64,000 nt of DNA from Fibrobacter succinogenes (lineage in GTDB: Bacteria; Fibrobacterota; Fibrobacteria; Fibrobacterales; Fibrobacteraceae): assembly GCA_902779055.1 (NCBI GenBank), contig CACZAD010000035.1:30161-94160 (forward strand). Direction: 5' to 3'. The notes under the pieces are model-generated. The model was not told the DNA's origin and ran no database searches. It saw only the letters and a program-made list of their open reading frames with translations. Positions 52,527-62,131 of the stretch are shown here, piece by piece; position 1 is the stretch's first letter; every line of letters begins with the position of its first letter. A program made the translations under genes and the position numbers.

Positions 52527-53786
52527 TTACTTTGTTTCTTCTGCAGCCGGACGGATACCGACGATGAAGTCAGCGGCCATTTGGAAGCGAAGTTCGTCAC
52601 GGAGCTGGTTCACGCGGCCAGACTGACGGAAGTGAGCCTTGAGGCCTTCGAATTCAACGTGGTAGGCCTTGGCGATTTCCTGGAGACGAGCGTCAACGGC
52701 AGCCTGAGACGGCTTGATCTTTTCCTTCGTTGCAACGAATTCGAGAATGCGGTGCTTCTTGATTTCGCGGATAGCTTCGGCAGAGAGTTCGTTTATCTGT
52801 TCTTCGGTCGGTTCGACAACGTCCTTTTCGCTCTGGGCATTGCGGTTGAGCGTCCACTTGATGAGGTCGTACACGCGAGCCTTCGGCACTTCGAACGGGT
52901 TAGCTTCGATGAGCTTGTCGATAGCTTCGTTGATAGCCTTGTTCTTTGCAGCGTCGGTCTTCTGAGCGGCGAGGCTTTCGGCGAGGTTGCTTCTGAGTTC
53001 AGCTTCGTCCTTCACGCCAACCTGCTTGCAGAATTCTTCGTCCAAAGTCGGCGGAACGATTTCGCGAACGTCCTTGATTTCGACGTTGAACTGAGCAGTC
53101 TTGCCACGATAGCGTTCGTCCTTGTGGTCATCCGGATACTTGAAGTTGATTTCCTTCTTGTCGCCGGCCTTGACGCCCATGAGGCCTTCGTCGAATCCCG
53201 GAGAAGCGGATTCACCGAGGAGAGAACGGAATTCCTTGTTTTCCGGAAGTTCCTGCTTTTCACCATCAATAACAACTTCAATGTAGTCGCCAACGACAAC
53301 GTCGCCCTTCTTGGCTTCGCGGTCAACGTGTTCGTCCTTGCTCCACATCTGCATGAGGCGGTTGAATTCGTTCTGGACTTCTTCTTCGTGAACTGCAGTA
53401 GCCGGAACAGTGATGCCCGTATCTGCGTAACCCTTGATATCGATTTCCGGATCAACTTCGACTTCGACCTTAAGTGTGATGTCGCTCTTCTGATCGTCGT
53501 TGAATTCCTTAACAACCATCTTGCCGACCGGGATGATGTTAGCCTTCTTCAGGGAGTCCTGAACGATGGCGTTAACGACATCATCAACAGCTTCGTGACG
53601 GATGGAAGGTCCGAACTGCTTCAGGATCATGGCCTTCGGCACCTGACCCTGGCGGAAACCCTTCAAAGCTACCTGCTTCTTGTACTGAGAAAGCTTCTTT
53701 TCGAACGGAGCCTTGAGATCAGCCTGCGGGATTGTAATTTCAAGGGTGCGCACGGTTGCGCTAGTTTCTTTAATTTCAGCGGACAT
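52527..53786 (-). CDS. tig: Trigger factor chaperone
   Basis: Ribosome-associated folding chaperone and peptidyl-prolyl isomerase, 419 residues. The N-terminal ribosome-binding signature is KGFRQGQVPKAMILKQFG. The middle FKBP-like domain begins about residue 150 (KKGDVVVGDYIEVVIDGEKQ) and a helical C-terminal domain follows. It is the first gene of the tig-clpP-clpX operon. The start MSAEIKETSATVRTLEITIP lies just before the tRNA-Leu gene. Confidence 0.95.
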   Translation of the reverse strand: MSAEIKETSATVRTLEITIPQADLKAPFEKKLSQYKKQVALKGFRQGQVPKAMILKQFGPSIRHEAVDDVVNAIVQDSLKKANIIPVGKMVVKEFNDDQKSDITLKVEVEVDPEIDIKGYADTGITVPATAVHEEEVQNEFNRLMQMWSKDEHVDREAKKGDVVVGDYIEVVIDGEKQELPENKEFRSLLGESASPGFDEGLMGVKAGDKKEINFKYPDDHKDERYRGKTAQFNVEIKDVREIVPPTLDEEFCKQVGVKDEAELRSNLAESLAAQKTDAAKNKAINEAIDKLIEANPFEVPKARVYDLIKWTLNRNAQSEKDVVEPTEEQINELSAEAIREIKKHRILEFVATKEKIKPSQAAVDARLQEIAKAYHVEFEGLKAHFRQSGRVNQLRDELRFQMAADFIVGIRPAAEETK

Positions 53787-53828
53787 ATATACTCCGGAAA
53801 ACGGTTATTAAAGGTGAAAAAAAGAACT

Positions 53829-53907
53829 GCGAGGGGTGGGAGTCGAACCCACACACCGAAGTACCAGATCCTAAGTCTGGCGCGTCTGCCAATTCCGCCA
53901 CTCTCGC
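53829..53907 (-). tRNA. tRNA-Leu (anticodon UAG)
   Basis: The reverse strand folds as a cloverleaf: acceptor GCGAGAG / CCCUCGC, anticodon stem CCAGA-CUUAGGA-UCUGG with anticodon UAG, a short variable arm around ACUUCGGUGU, and T-arm GUGGG-UUCGACU-CCCAC. The acceptor has an A-C mismatch at the sixth pair. CCA is not encoded. Confidence 0.93.
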
Positions 53908-53929
53908 GATTTCAATAAATGGCTTTGAA

Positions 53930-55192
53930 ATGGAGAATAATTCTAACTTTATTTTCATGTTCCAGGCTTTCCGCAATATTAAAATCGGTGTTTTTATTGC
54001 ATTTGTAAATCTCCTTATCCAGGGAATTTCATTTTTCGTCCAGAATTTCATCGCAAGGAACCTCGGAACAGCCTCTTACGGACTCTTTGGCCTCCTCCAG
54101 ACCGACTACTCCATTTTCTGTGCCATCGCCGATTTCGGGATGACGACGCTCATTCTCGCCTTTTTCGGGAGCCGCGCGACAGTCGGATCGCTTTTCAGGA
54201 ACATCCTCCAATTGCGGCTTTTCGCGGCCATAGGGGCAGCCCTCCTCATGACCGCATTCGCATGCATATTCCGCCACGGCCACCCCATCTTTTACGGTGA
54301 GCTCATCTTCACGCTCGGACTCGTCTTCCAGCACGCGTTTTTCGACTGGTACTTCATCTGCGGCAAATTCTGGAAACGCCTCTTCGTCTCGAAGCTATTG
54401 CACACGATTTCGTATTCCGCCGTCATGGGAATTACGCTCCTTTATTTCAGGGTCGATAAAATCGAGCTGATCGCACTTGCCATGGTCCTTGCCGCACTCC
54501 CCGCTTTCTTCTATGGCGTGACGCAGGCCTTCAATGCAAAGCTCCTCAAAATCACGCGCCGTACATTCCGCTTTATCGCCCTCATGATCAAGGCCGGCAT
54601 TCCCTATGCCATTTCCAGCTTTGCGTCATTTGCTTACCTCCCCCTCGGCCTTTACGTTGCCGACAGATTCGCAAGCGACGACTTTTTGGGGTGTTACAAC
54701 TTCGGACACAAAATCCTATTGCTCTGCTCCAGCATCATGGTTCACTTCATCTCGTCGAACCTCATCACGCTACACTCCACGCACGATAAGGACATCCACC
54801 TTAAAGACATCGCCATCTTTACGCTGTTCATCGCCATCTGCTCTTCCCCGCTGTGGATATTCCCGTCGTGGATTCTACAGATTCTTTTCTTTGCAGCAAA
54901 CTGGACCGAAGCGACACTCCAGACTAGCGCCCACATTCTTCAAATCCTCTCCTTCTCGCTGATATTCCAGGCAACCCGCACAACGCTCATCTCGACGCTC
55001 CTCAAGGAACACGCCACCCCCACCTACGCACTCATGATAAGCGTCGGTGGCATTGTAAACATCATCGTTTGCGGACTTGCAGGGATGTACCTGGAAAATG
55101 AGCTCATCCCCCTATTTGCCCTTACCGGTGATTTCTTGCTGACCGCAATCCTATTCGGATATTTCATCCGCATTAAGAGAATGAAGTGGTGA
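53930..55192 (+). CDS. Wzx-type polysaccharide flippase
   Basis: 420 residues with about 12 membrane spans, of the MATE/MOP flippase kind that moves lipid-linked repeat units across the inner membrane. Opening VFIAFVNLLIQGISFFVQNF with IARNLGTASYGLFGLLQTD is typical of Wzx. The start may be ATG 53930 or 53957; neither has a strong ribosome-binding site. Its last 42 nt overlap, in antisense, the end of the wzy-like gene on the other strand. It is the only plus-strand member of the polysaccharide cluster. Confidence 0.85.
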   Translation: MENNSNFIFMFQAFRNIKIGVFIAFVNLLIQGISFFVQNFIARNLGTASYGLFGLLQTDYSIFCAIADFGMTTLILAFFGSRATVGSLFRNILQLRLFAAIGAALLMTAFACIFRHGHPIFYGELIFTLGLVFQHAFFDWYFICGKFWKRLFVSKLLHTISYSAVMGITLLYFRVDKIELIALAMVLAALPAFFYGVTQAFNAKLLKITRRTFRFIALMIKAGIPYAISSFASFAYLPLGLYVADRFASDDFLGCYNFGHKILLLCSSIMVHFISSNLITLHSTHDKDIHLKDIAIFTLFIAICSSPLWIFPSWILQILFFAANWTEATLQTSAHILQILSFSLIFQATRTTLISTLLKEHATPTYALMISVGGIVNIIVCGLAGMYLENELIPLFALTGDFLLTAILFGYFIRIKRMKW

Positions 55193-56500
55193 TGTAGATT
55201 TATCGCCGTCGTCGGAGTCAGGCGACAAAATAGTGCGGCCACTGCTCACCGTACAGACAAAAAAGAAAAAGAACATCCACACCCAGTACATACTTTGTTT
55301 GTACCCCGTGGTAAAATTCCACAGGATAATCCACATCATGGACATTGCGGTCAAGAGCAACATGAAAGGGCTCTTGGCAACAGCCATCTTGTGATAGCAG
55401 AATGTAAAGAGCACGCCAAAGAAAAACGGCAAGAGGAATATTCCCGGGAGTCCAAAGTCCTTGTACGCATCCCAAAGGTAAGGAATAGTATTGAACCCGG
55501 TACACTTTATCACACTCTCATTGAACGGCGAGTCCCAACCAAAACTCTGCTGGATACCGTCACCAATGTGCATCAAGTGCGTCACTCCGAAAAACGCATC
55601 TATACCGTAAGTCCATTCATGTTCGGGAATGTCACTCATACGATTGAACGCATAATCCAGATTCCAATAGTTGTTCGCCACGTACCTGTACAGGAGAAGC
55701 GCCGCTTCCTTTGCATTCTTGCCATCGGTAATGTCGGAATTTCCGTATTGCCCTTTGAGCGACGCGACCGCCACAAAGAATACACAGACTAGCACAGTCA
55801 CTATAGCAAGCGACGGCCACGAGAAACGCCCACGCAGATAATTGAACAAAATTATGAACATACCGATGCAAAGCATGTTGATGCCACGGCTAGGATACGT
55901 CATGAACGAAAGCGCAATCGTAAACACGACCATAAAGCGCGAAGCATAGCGCACCCAGCGCACCGGGTTCATCGACTTGAAAGACGCTACCGCAAAAAGT
56001 CCAACGACCATTGCTCCCGTGGTAAAGAAGTCCGCATACTTGAGCACTTCATTATCCTTGCCCGTGAGCCATATCGAAGGGTTGTCCGTAAAAAGCACAA
56101 GGTTCCCCGTCACCGAAATGACGCCGAAAACGCCGACAAGGAAATACGCTAACGCCAAGAAACTCAAAAGGAAATGACAGACCCAATCGTACTCGCCATG
56201 TACCGAAAGCGTCTTCTGCAGCGGAGGCCCGCCATAAGAACGCCACGCAAAATCGGTCATGTAACAGCCCACCATAAAACAGAACATGCCACCGCCCCAC
56301 ACAAGCCATGTCGAATAGTTAAAGTCCGACATCATCGGCAAGAACTTCATGTACGAAACGCCAAGCATGATCATCTGCACCAAAAAGTACAGCGTCGACG
56401 GGCGAAAAAAATCTTCCTTGAAAACCGAAACAAGTACAATAGCCACTATGGCAAGCGTAAACATCACGCTTGATTCGGGATAAGCGAGCAACGCCTCCAT
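55151..56500 (-). CDS. O-antigen/repeat-unit polymerase-like protein (Wzy), copy 1
   Basis: 449 residues, about 11-12 membrane spans and a large central periplasmic loop (about 240-330: YVANNYWNLDYAFNRMSDIP, YGIDAFFGVTHLMHIG). Such topology is usual for Wzy polymerases that link repeat units. The loop motif YxxNNYWNLDY and the downstream GFNTIPYLWDAYKDFGLPGI are shared with copy 2 at 57774-59120. It follows the wzz-like gene by 19 nt with a GAGG site. A charged C-terminal tail overlaps the flippase gene. Confidence 0.82.
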   Translation of the reverse strand: MEALLAYPESSVMFTLAIVAIVLVSVFKEDFFRPSTLYFLVQMIMLGVSYMKFLPMMSDFNYSTWLVWGGGMFCFMVGCYMTDFAWRSYGGPPLQKTLSVHGEYDWVCHFLLSFLALAYFLVGVFGVISVTGNLVLFTDNPSIWLTGKDNEVLKYADFFTTGAMVVGLFAVASFKSMNPVRWVRYASRFMVVFTIALSFMTYPSRGINMLCIGMFIILFNYLRGRFSWPSLAIVTVLVCVFFVAVASLKGQYGNSDITDGKNAKEAALLLYRYVANNYWNLDYAFNRMSDIPEHEWTYGIDAFFGVTHLMHIGDGIQQSFGWDSPFNESVIKCTGFNTIPYLWDAYKDFGLPGIFLLPFFFGVLFTFCYHKMAVAKSPFMLLLTAMSMMWIILWNFTTGYKQSMYWVWMFFFFFVCTVSSGRTILSPDSDDGDKSTSPLHSLNADEISE

Positions 56501-56519
56501 AATGGTTACGCCTCAAGAA

Positions 56520-57719
56520 CTACTTTCGCCAGAAGCATACTTTCTGGACAAAGAAATTCCACTCGGCAGCAATCTTGGTATTCGCGCGTTTTTCCGAGCG
56601 CATAAACTCCACAAAGTTGCAGAAGAACGATGCAAGGAAGAACGAGATGAACACCGTAAACACAAGAATAAGACCGCGCTTCGGAGAAAACTTCTTGTTG
56701 TTTTCCCAAGGCGGTTCAAGCACATGGAGGTTCGTGAGCGTCTTCGCTTCTTCCAGGCGCATCTGCTCGCTCTGCTGGCGCAGAATCTTGTACATCGACT
56801 CCTGAATGCGGATTTCCGTTTCGCGCCTTATGTATTCCGCATAAAGCTCCGGAGACTTCTTGAGTTCCATGAGACCGATATCGCTGTGCTTACCCTTGAG
56901 CGCCCCACCGAGAGCGGAGTTCACACCCTTCGCGCGATTCGAAAGTTCCTGGTAGCGCTTGCTGTTTTCGCCACGGTCGAGCTTTTCGAAATTCATCTCG
57001 ATGCCGACTTCTTCACGCATCGCCTGCAGTTCGCTCAAGTACTTGATTGTCGCACTAAGCTGCACGCCCGGTTCGTACACATTGTTTGCCACCTGGAAGT
57101 CGACAAACTCCTTCAGCAACGAATCCAGCACATTTTCGCACGAATCGAGCCTAGACTGGAAATACAGCCTAGACTGGCGAGCCTTTTTCGTCTTGAACGC
57201 ATTGAACGCGGAATCCGCCTTCTCGAGCATGAACTGAATCACCTGCACGGCACGCTTCGGGTCGGTATCCTTGTAGAAGATGTAGAACAAGTCTTCCTTG
57301 GTGTAGTCGATACCGAAATTCTTGCGGAACTCCTTCAACAAGTCCGCATGGAACTTGCCCTTGAACTTGTAATGCTTCGCAAGTTCAAAGTTGTCGATGA
57401 CCATGTCGTGCAATTCCCAGGAATTGAAAATCGTCCACACCGCGTTTGCGTCATCGTTGTCCATCGAAAGCCCAAGAAGCGAGTTCATACCCGCACCACC
57501 CATAAGGCCGCTCAACGCACCCGACATAGATTGCGTCGACGCCGGAGGCGTTACAACCGCCGAAGCCGCATACTTAGGCTTCACGATCCACATAACCGTA
57601 GCGAATACAATAATCGTCGGGATAAGGACAAACAATACAACGGACTTGAAATGCTTCAAGTCGTTATTCAAGATCCGCAAGCAAATTCCAACAAAACCAA
57701 TAGATTCTTGCTTTTTCAT
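56520..57719 (-). CDS. Wzz-like chain-length regulator, copy 1
   Basis: 399 residues. The N-terminal membrane helix is at about 25-47 and the C-terminal helix at about 345-367, with a long periplasmic coiled-coil region between (LDSCENVLDSLLKEFVDFQV, EIRIQESMYKILRQQSEQMR). The Pro-rich VLEPPWENNKKFSPKR before the last helix is the PCP signature. There is no tyrosine-kinase domain. It controls polymer length with its Wzy. It is nearly identical over long stretches to copy 2 at 59123-60322. Confidence 0.87.
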   Translation of the reverse strand: MKKQESIGFVGICLRILNNDLKHFKSVVLFVLIPTIIVFATVMWIVKPKYAASAVVTPPASTQSMSGALSGLMGGAGMNSLLGLSMDNDDANAVWTIFNSWELHDMVIDNFELAKHYKFKGKFHADLLKEFRKNFGIDYTKEDLFYIFYKDTDPKRAVQVIQFMLEKADSAFNAFKTKKARQSRLYFQSRLDSCENVLDSLLKEFVDFQVANNVYEPGVQLSATIKYLSELQAMREEVGIEMNFEKLDRGENSKRYQELSNRAKGVNSALGGALKGKHSDIGLMELKKSPELYAEYIRRETEIRIQESMYKILRQQSEQMRLEEAKTLTNLHVLEPPWENNKKFSPKRGLILVFTVFISFFLASFFCNFVEFMRSEKRANTKIAAEWNFFVQKVCFWRK

Positions 57720-57773
57720 AAAGAACGCACGTGAAATTTTTCTGTCGAGACTCCCCTCACCGGAAATTTAAGC

Positions 57774-59120
57774 CTAAGCCTGTTCCTGTTCGTTTACTTT
57801 ATCAACAACCACAGGATCCGCTAGGGCCGGTGCTGCGGGCTTAAGATTCAGCCTCTTCGTCGAACATACCGTCGACACGACAAAGATGACCATTCCCCAG
57901 ATGCAGTAAATGCCCTGCTTGTAGCCCGACGTAAAGAACCACCATCCGACAAAATAGATGAAGTAGGTGTACATCAGGATCTGCCGGGGAGTAAAGGGCC
58001 TGCACAGGCGCAAGTGCAGCACCGTGAGGCCAAGCCCGCTCAAGAACGGCAAGAACAATACGCCAAGCAGATGGAAATCCTTGTAGACGTCCCAAAGGTA
58101 GTTCACCGTGTTGAATCCCGGAACCTTCTGGATCCTGTCGTTAAAGGCGTTGTCCCAGTTGAAGCTGCTCCTGAACGCACCGGAAACCATCACATATTCA
58201 AAGATACCGTTAAAGAAATCGATACCGTAGGTATGCGGATGGATCTCGCGATCGTTCGGCGGGTTCAGCACGTAGTCCAGATTCCAGTAGTTGTTCGCCA
58301 AGTACTTGTAAGGCAGTTCCACCACCACGTCCAGAGCCTTGCCCTGCACGGAACCGCCACCATACTGGTCACGCAAACTTCCGATCGTAATGAAGGCGAT
58401 GATGGCTATCACCAAAAGGGACGCAATCACAATCGGAGAAATCCGCTTGTACAGGTAGTTCACGAAAATCAGGAAGAAGCCAAAATTGAAGAAGAGCGAC
58501 GTTCTGTTCGGATACGCCATGAGGTTGATGGCAATCGTTATGAACACCATCGCAAAAGCTACGCGGCGCACCCACGTAATGTTGTTGAACTTTTTGAAGG
58601 ACGCCACGCCAAAAAGCAGAACGCACAGCGGGCCACTGTTAAAAAGCAGCGAATAGTAGCCGTAGTCGACATACTTCGTCATCCACTTCGCCGGGCTTTC
58701 CGTAAAGATGATCAGGCTTCCGACTTTGCTCACCACCCCGTAAACGCCCACCATGAAGATGAGGAACACCACAAAAGAGAGCATCAGGTGGTAGTTCCAG
58801 TTATACTGGCTGGGATAGGTGGCCGGCATGATCTGGACGGAGAGCAACTTCGACTTCGCATAAAGCCTTGCGACAATGCAGCCCCCCGCAAACGAGAGCA
58901 TGCCCATCAGCCACACGCCCCAGGTGTACAGGTGAAAATCAGACATCGCCCTGTCCAGCTGGAAGTACGATATGGCAAGCGTGATGCACTGCGTAAAGCA
59001 GTAGACATTCAGCGGGCTAAAGAAATCCTTCTTGAAGTACCACGACTGGAACAGACAAAAAATGACTACCAGAAAAAGCGCGGTACTGACCGGATATAGA
59101 CTCACCCACCAGAAAAGCAA
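57774..59120 (-). CDS. Wzy-like polymerase, copy 2
   Basis: 448 residues with the same topology as copy 1: about 11-12 spans and a central loop with KYLANNYWNLDYVLNPPNDR. GFNTVNYLWDVYKDFHLLGV LF parallels copy 1. Identity between the two polymerases is clearly lower than between the two Wzz proteins, which suggests they may polymerise different units. It starts 2 nt after wzz copy 2, so the pair is coupled. Confidence 0.82.
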   Translation of the reverse strand: MLFWWVSLYPVSTALFLVVIFCLFQSWYFKKDFFSPLNVYCFTQCITLAISYFQLDRAMSDFHLYTWGVWLMGMLSFAGGCIVARLYAKSKLLSVQIMPATYPSQYNWNYHLMLSFVVFLIFMVGVYGVVSKVGSLIIFTESPAKWMTKYVDYGYYSLLFNSGPLCVLLFGVASFKKFNNITWVRRVAFAMVFITIAINLMAYPNRTSLFFNFGFFLIFVNYLYKRISPIVIASLLVIAIIAFITIGSLRDQYGGGSVQGKALDVVVELPYKYLANNYWNLDYVLNPPNDREIHPHTYGIDFFNGIFEYVMVSGAFRSSFNWDNAFNDRIQKVPGFNTVNYLWDVYKDFHLLGVLFLPFLSGLGLTVLHLRLCRPFTPRQILMYTYFIYFVGWWFFTSGYKQGIYCIWGMVIFVVSTVCSTKRLNLKPAAPALADPVVVDKVNEQEQA

Positions 59121-59122
59121 AA

Positions 59123-60322
59123 CTAGACCTTGCGCTTTCTAAAAAAGCCTACGAATGTATTCCATTCACGGGCAACGGCCGTATCCCGTTTAGATTCAGC
59201 ATCGAGATATTCACGCACATTGCAGATGATGGTCGCCAAGAGGCAAGCCACGGCAAACACGAATATCAGGGTGACGCCCCTGAGCGGGTAAATCTTCTTG
59301 TTGTTTTCCCAAGGCGGTTCAAGCACATGGAGGTTCGTGAGCATCTTCGCTTCTTCCAGGCGCATCTGTTCGCTCTGCTGGCGCAAGATCTTGTACATCG
59401 CTTCCTGGATACGGATTTCCGTTTCGCGTTTCAGGTATTCTGCATAAAGCTCCGGAGACTTCTTGAGTTCCAAAAGGCCGATGTTGCTGTGCCTACCCTT
59501 TAAAGCGCCAGTAAGAGCGGTATTCATGCCCTTCGCACGCTTCGAAAGTTCCTGGTAGCGCTTGCTGTTCTCGCCACGGTCGAGCTTTTCGAAGTTCATC
59601 TCCATGCCCACTTCTTCGCGCATCGCCTGCAACTCGCTCAGGTACTTGATCGTAGCCTCGAGCTGCACATTCGGTTCGTACACATTGTTCGCCACCTGGA
59701 AGTCGACAAAGGCATTGAGCAGGGAATCCAGCACGTGTTCGCACGAATCGAGCCTCGACTGGAAATACAGCCTGGACTGGCGCGCCTGCTTCGTCTTGAA
59801 CGCGTTGAACGCGGAGTCCGCCTTCACGAGCATAAACTGGATCACCTCCACGGCACGCTTCGGATCGGTATCCTTGTAAAAGAGGTAGAACATGTCTTCC
59901 TTGTTGTAGTCGATACCGAAATTTTTGCGGAACTTCTTCAGCAAGTCCGCATGGAACTTGCCCTTGAACTTGTAATGCTTCGCAAGCTCAAACTTGTCGA
60001 TGACCATGTCGTGCAATTCCCAGGAATTGAGAATCGTCCACACCGCGTTCGCATCGTCGTTGTCCATCGAAAGCCCAAGAAGCGAGCTCATGCCCGTTCC
60101 GCCCATCAGACCACTCAACGTACCCGACATGGACTGCGTCGATGCAGGAGGTGTTACAACCGCGGTAGCCGAGTATCTTGGCTTAATGACCCACATCACG
60201 AGAACAAAGGCGACAAGGGTCGGGATAAGCACAAAGATCGTGAAGAACTTGGTATGCTTCAAGTCATTGTTCAAGACCCGCAGACAGAATTCGATAAAAC
60301 CGATAGACTCTTGCTTTTCCAT
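59123..60322 (-). CDS. Wzz-like chain-length regulator, copy 2
   Basis: 399 residues, same length and layout as copy 1. Long blocks match residue for residue (NFGIDY, DPKRAV, ADSAFNAFKTK, RQSRLYFQSRLDSCE, MNFEKLDRGENSKRYQEL). Most differences lie in the membrane helices and the last 60 residues. It follows the export gene by 3 nt. It probably pairs with the adjacent wzy copy 2. Confidence 0.87.
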   Translation of the reverse strand: MEKQESIGFIEFCLRVLNNDLKHTKFFTIFVLIPTLVAFVLVMWVIKPRYSATAVVTPPASTQSMSGTLSGLMGGTGMSSLLGLSMDNDDANAVWTILNSWELHDMVIDKFELAKHYKFKGKFHADLLKKFRKNFGIDYNKEDMFYLFYKDTDPKRAVEVIQFMLVKADSAFNAFKTKQARQSRLYFQSRLDSCEHVLDSLLNAFVDFQVANNVYEPNVQLEATIKYLSELQAMREEVGMEMNFEKLDRGENSKRYQELSKRAKGMNTALTGALKGRHSNIGLLELKKSPELYAEYLKRETEIRIQEAMYKILRQQSEQMRLEEAKMLTNLHVLEPPWENNKKIYPLRGVTLIFVFAVACLLATIICNVREYLDAESKRDTAVAREWNTFVGFFRKRKV

Positions 60323-60325
60323 AAA

Positions 60326-61504
60326 TTACTTGTAGTTGACGTAAATGATGAACGCAGAAGAAATCACGCTCAGGAGAGATGCCATGAACAAGGTGAAGTC
60401 CTTGAACGATTCGTAATGGCTCTTCGGGATTTCAATGTAGTCGCCCGGCAAAATCGGATCCGTCGCCACATTGACCGAAATGGGCTCGGGCTTTTCGCCA
60501 CGCCAGACCTTGACCTGGCTCCAGGAGCCCGTATTCGGGTTGATACCGCCCGAGGAGATATAGTCAATCGCATGCCACGTCGGATTGTAATTGTAGCGGC
60601 CGATGTAGTTCACGGAACCACCCAGATACACGAACAGTTCCTTGACAAAGAACTCGATTTCCGTATTCGGCACGACCGTCGTCGTACTCATTTCGGCAAG
60701 CGAAATCCAGCGCGGATCCTGGTTCGGTTCGCGAATGCACACGGACTTATAACCAAGGTTGTGCATCCTGTTGGCGCCAGCAAGGTCAAAGTATTCCTGG
60801 AGGGTTCTGCCGGCACGATAGGAGACGCTAGTCCTGTACCCAGGGAACACCAGCGAGACGTTGTCACCCATCGGAATGAACGGAACAAAAATCTTGTCGC
60901 CCTGTTCGAGCATGATGTCATCTTCAAAGTTGCCGTTCGTGGTCATCGCCATGAAATTCACGTGGGTCGTATCCTTGCCACGGATCAGCTGCACGTCTTC
61001 GGAATTCGCATTCGGGAGCGTACCGCCCACAGCACGGATGAACATGCTAAGCCTTGTCTGCGGGTCAATCACATGCTGCCCGACCTGTCCGATGGCACCC
61101 ATCGCATTCACACGGAACTTCTTGAGAGCGGCAAGCTGGACAAAGCAGTATTCACGCTTGTAGCGCTTGGAGACCAGATCCAAAATGAGCCTCTGCGCTT
61201 CGGCAAAAGTCTTTCCGCCCACATTGACGGCACCGCATTCTTCGACCGCCACGCTTCCGTCCGGATACACCTGGATCGAAAGGTACCTGTCTTCGAGCAT
61301 CAAGTCCAGAAAGTCACCCGGACCGATAATGTAATTGGAATCCACAGTAACTTCGGCATACATCGGCGTGAGCGCAGCCGTGCCGCGCGTCGACGAACCT
61401 TCGCCAAGAACCAAATTCCTTGCTGAAGTCGAATTACCGAACATGGAGTCCGAAGCAAAAGCACAGACGCATGCCAAAAGAAGATAGGCAAAGAAAGATC
61501 GCAT
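60326..61504 (-). CDS. Wza-like polysaccharide export protein
   Basis: 392 residues from ATG 61504, which opens a signal peptide (MRSFFAYLLLACVCAFASD); an in-frame TTG at 61522 is less likely. YIIGPGDFLDLMLEDRYLSI QVYPDGSVAVEECGAVNVGG marks the export (Poly_export) domain, followed by SLBB-like units (RVNAMGAIGQVGQHVIDPQT, VFVYLGGSVNYIGRYNYNPT). No lipobox cysteine is obvious at the cleavage site. The C-terminus ends in a membrane helix (FMASLLSVISSAFIIYVNYK). It is the first gene of the minus-strand capsule/exopolysaccharide operon. Confidence 0.87.
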   Translation of the reverse strand: MRSFFAYLLLACVCAFASDSMFGNSTSARNLVLGEGSSTRGTAALTPMYAEVTVDSNYIIGPGDFLDLMLEDRYLSIQVYPDGSVAVEECGAVNVGGKTFAEAQRLILDLVSKRYKREYCFVQLAALKKFRVNAMGAIGQVGQHVIDPQTRLSMFIRAVGGTLPNANSEDVQLIRGKDTTHVNFMAMTTNGNFEDDIMLEQGDKIFVPFIPMGDNVSLVFPGYRTSVSYRAGRTLQEYFDLAGANRMHNLGYKSVCIREPNQDPRWISLAEMSTTTVVPNTEIEFFVKELFVYLGGSVNYIGRYNYNPTWHAIDYISSGGINPNTGSWSQVKVWRGEKPEPISVNVATDPILPGDYIEIPKSHYESFKDFTLFMASLLSVISSAFIIYVNYK

Positions 61505-61602
61505 ATAAAAACTTATCTGCAAATTGAAAATGGGATATCTAAGTTACTTAATAATACAAAAAAAACTCCGACAATCCACACACGCAAAAGTAAATATAAA
61601 GC

Positions 61603-61639
61603 AAAAAAAGGGGCCCGGCATTAACCGAGTCCCTTTTTC
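61603..61639 (-). terminator. Terminator of the alpha ribosomal operon
   Basis: AAAGGG-ACTCGG ... CCGGGC-CCCTTT hairpin with one mismatch, then a T-run on the minus strand, past rplQ. Confidence 0.8.
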
Positions 61640-61655
61640 AAAAGCGGGGTTACCG

Positions 61656-62129
61656 TTAGTTAGCGGACTTGCCTTCGCCTTCGACCATATCCACAGCAGC
61701 GTCAGCCTTGGCAGGTTCAGCAGCCTTCTTGGCCTTGGCAACGATTTCGTCTTCGACGAGACCGATCAAAGCCATTTCAGCGGCGTCACCAGCGCGGTTC
61801 GGGCCGAGCTTGAGGATGCGAGTGTAACCGCCGTTGCGGTTAGCATAACGCGGGCCGATAACGTTGAACAAATCCTGGAGAACCTTCGGATCCATCACGA
61901 AGCGAGCAGCTTCACGACGTGCAGAAAGGTCACCCTTCTTTGCATAAGTAATCATGCGTTCAACAGCACTACGGACAAGCTTTGCCTTGTGGAGGGTTGT
62001 ACGCACATAGCGCTTGTTCTGTTCCGTTTCCATGCCCTTACCGATGATGGAAGTGGCGAGGGCGCGGAGGATGGCACGCTTGTGTTGAGCATTAACGCCC
62101 AGTTTCTTGTTTTTTACACCGTGTCTCAT
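61656..62129 (-). CDS. rplQ: 50S ribosomal protein L17
   Basis: 157 residues. MRHGVKNKKLGVNAQHKRAI LRALATSII is the diagnostic start, and NRNGGYTRILKLGPNRAGDA AEMALIGL the C-terminal family block. A Lys/Ala/Glu-rich extension of about 30 residues follows (AKAKKAAEPAKADAAVDMVE). It is the last gene of the alpha operon, 2 nt after rpoA, with a terminator downstream. Confidence 0.97.
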   Translation of the reverse strand: MRHGVKNKKLGVNAQHKRAILRALATSIIGKGMETEQNKRYVRTTLHKAKLVRSAVERMITYAKKGDLSARREAARFVMDPKVLQDLFNVIGPRYANRNGGYTRILKLGPNRAGDAAEMALIGLVEDEIVAKAKKAAEPAKADAAVDMVEGEGKSAN

Positions 62130-62131
62130 GT

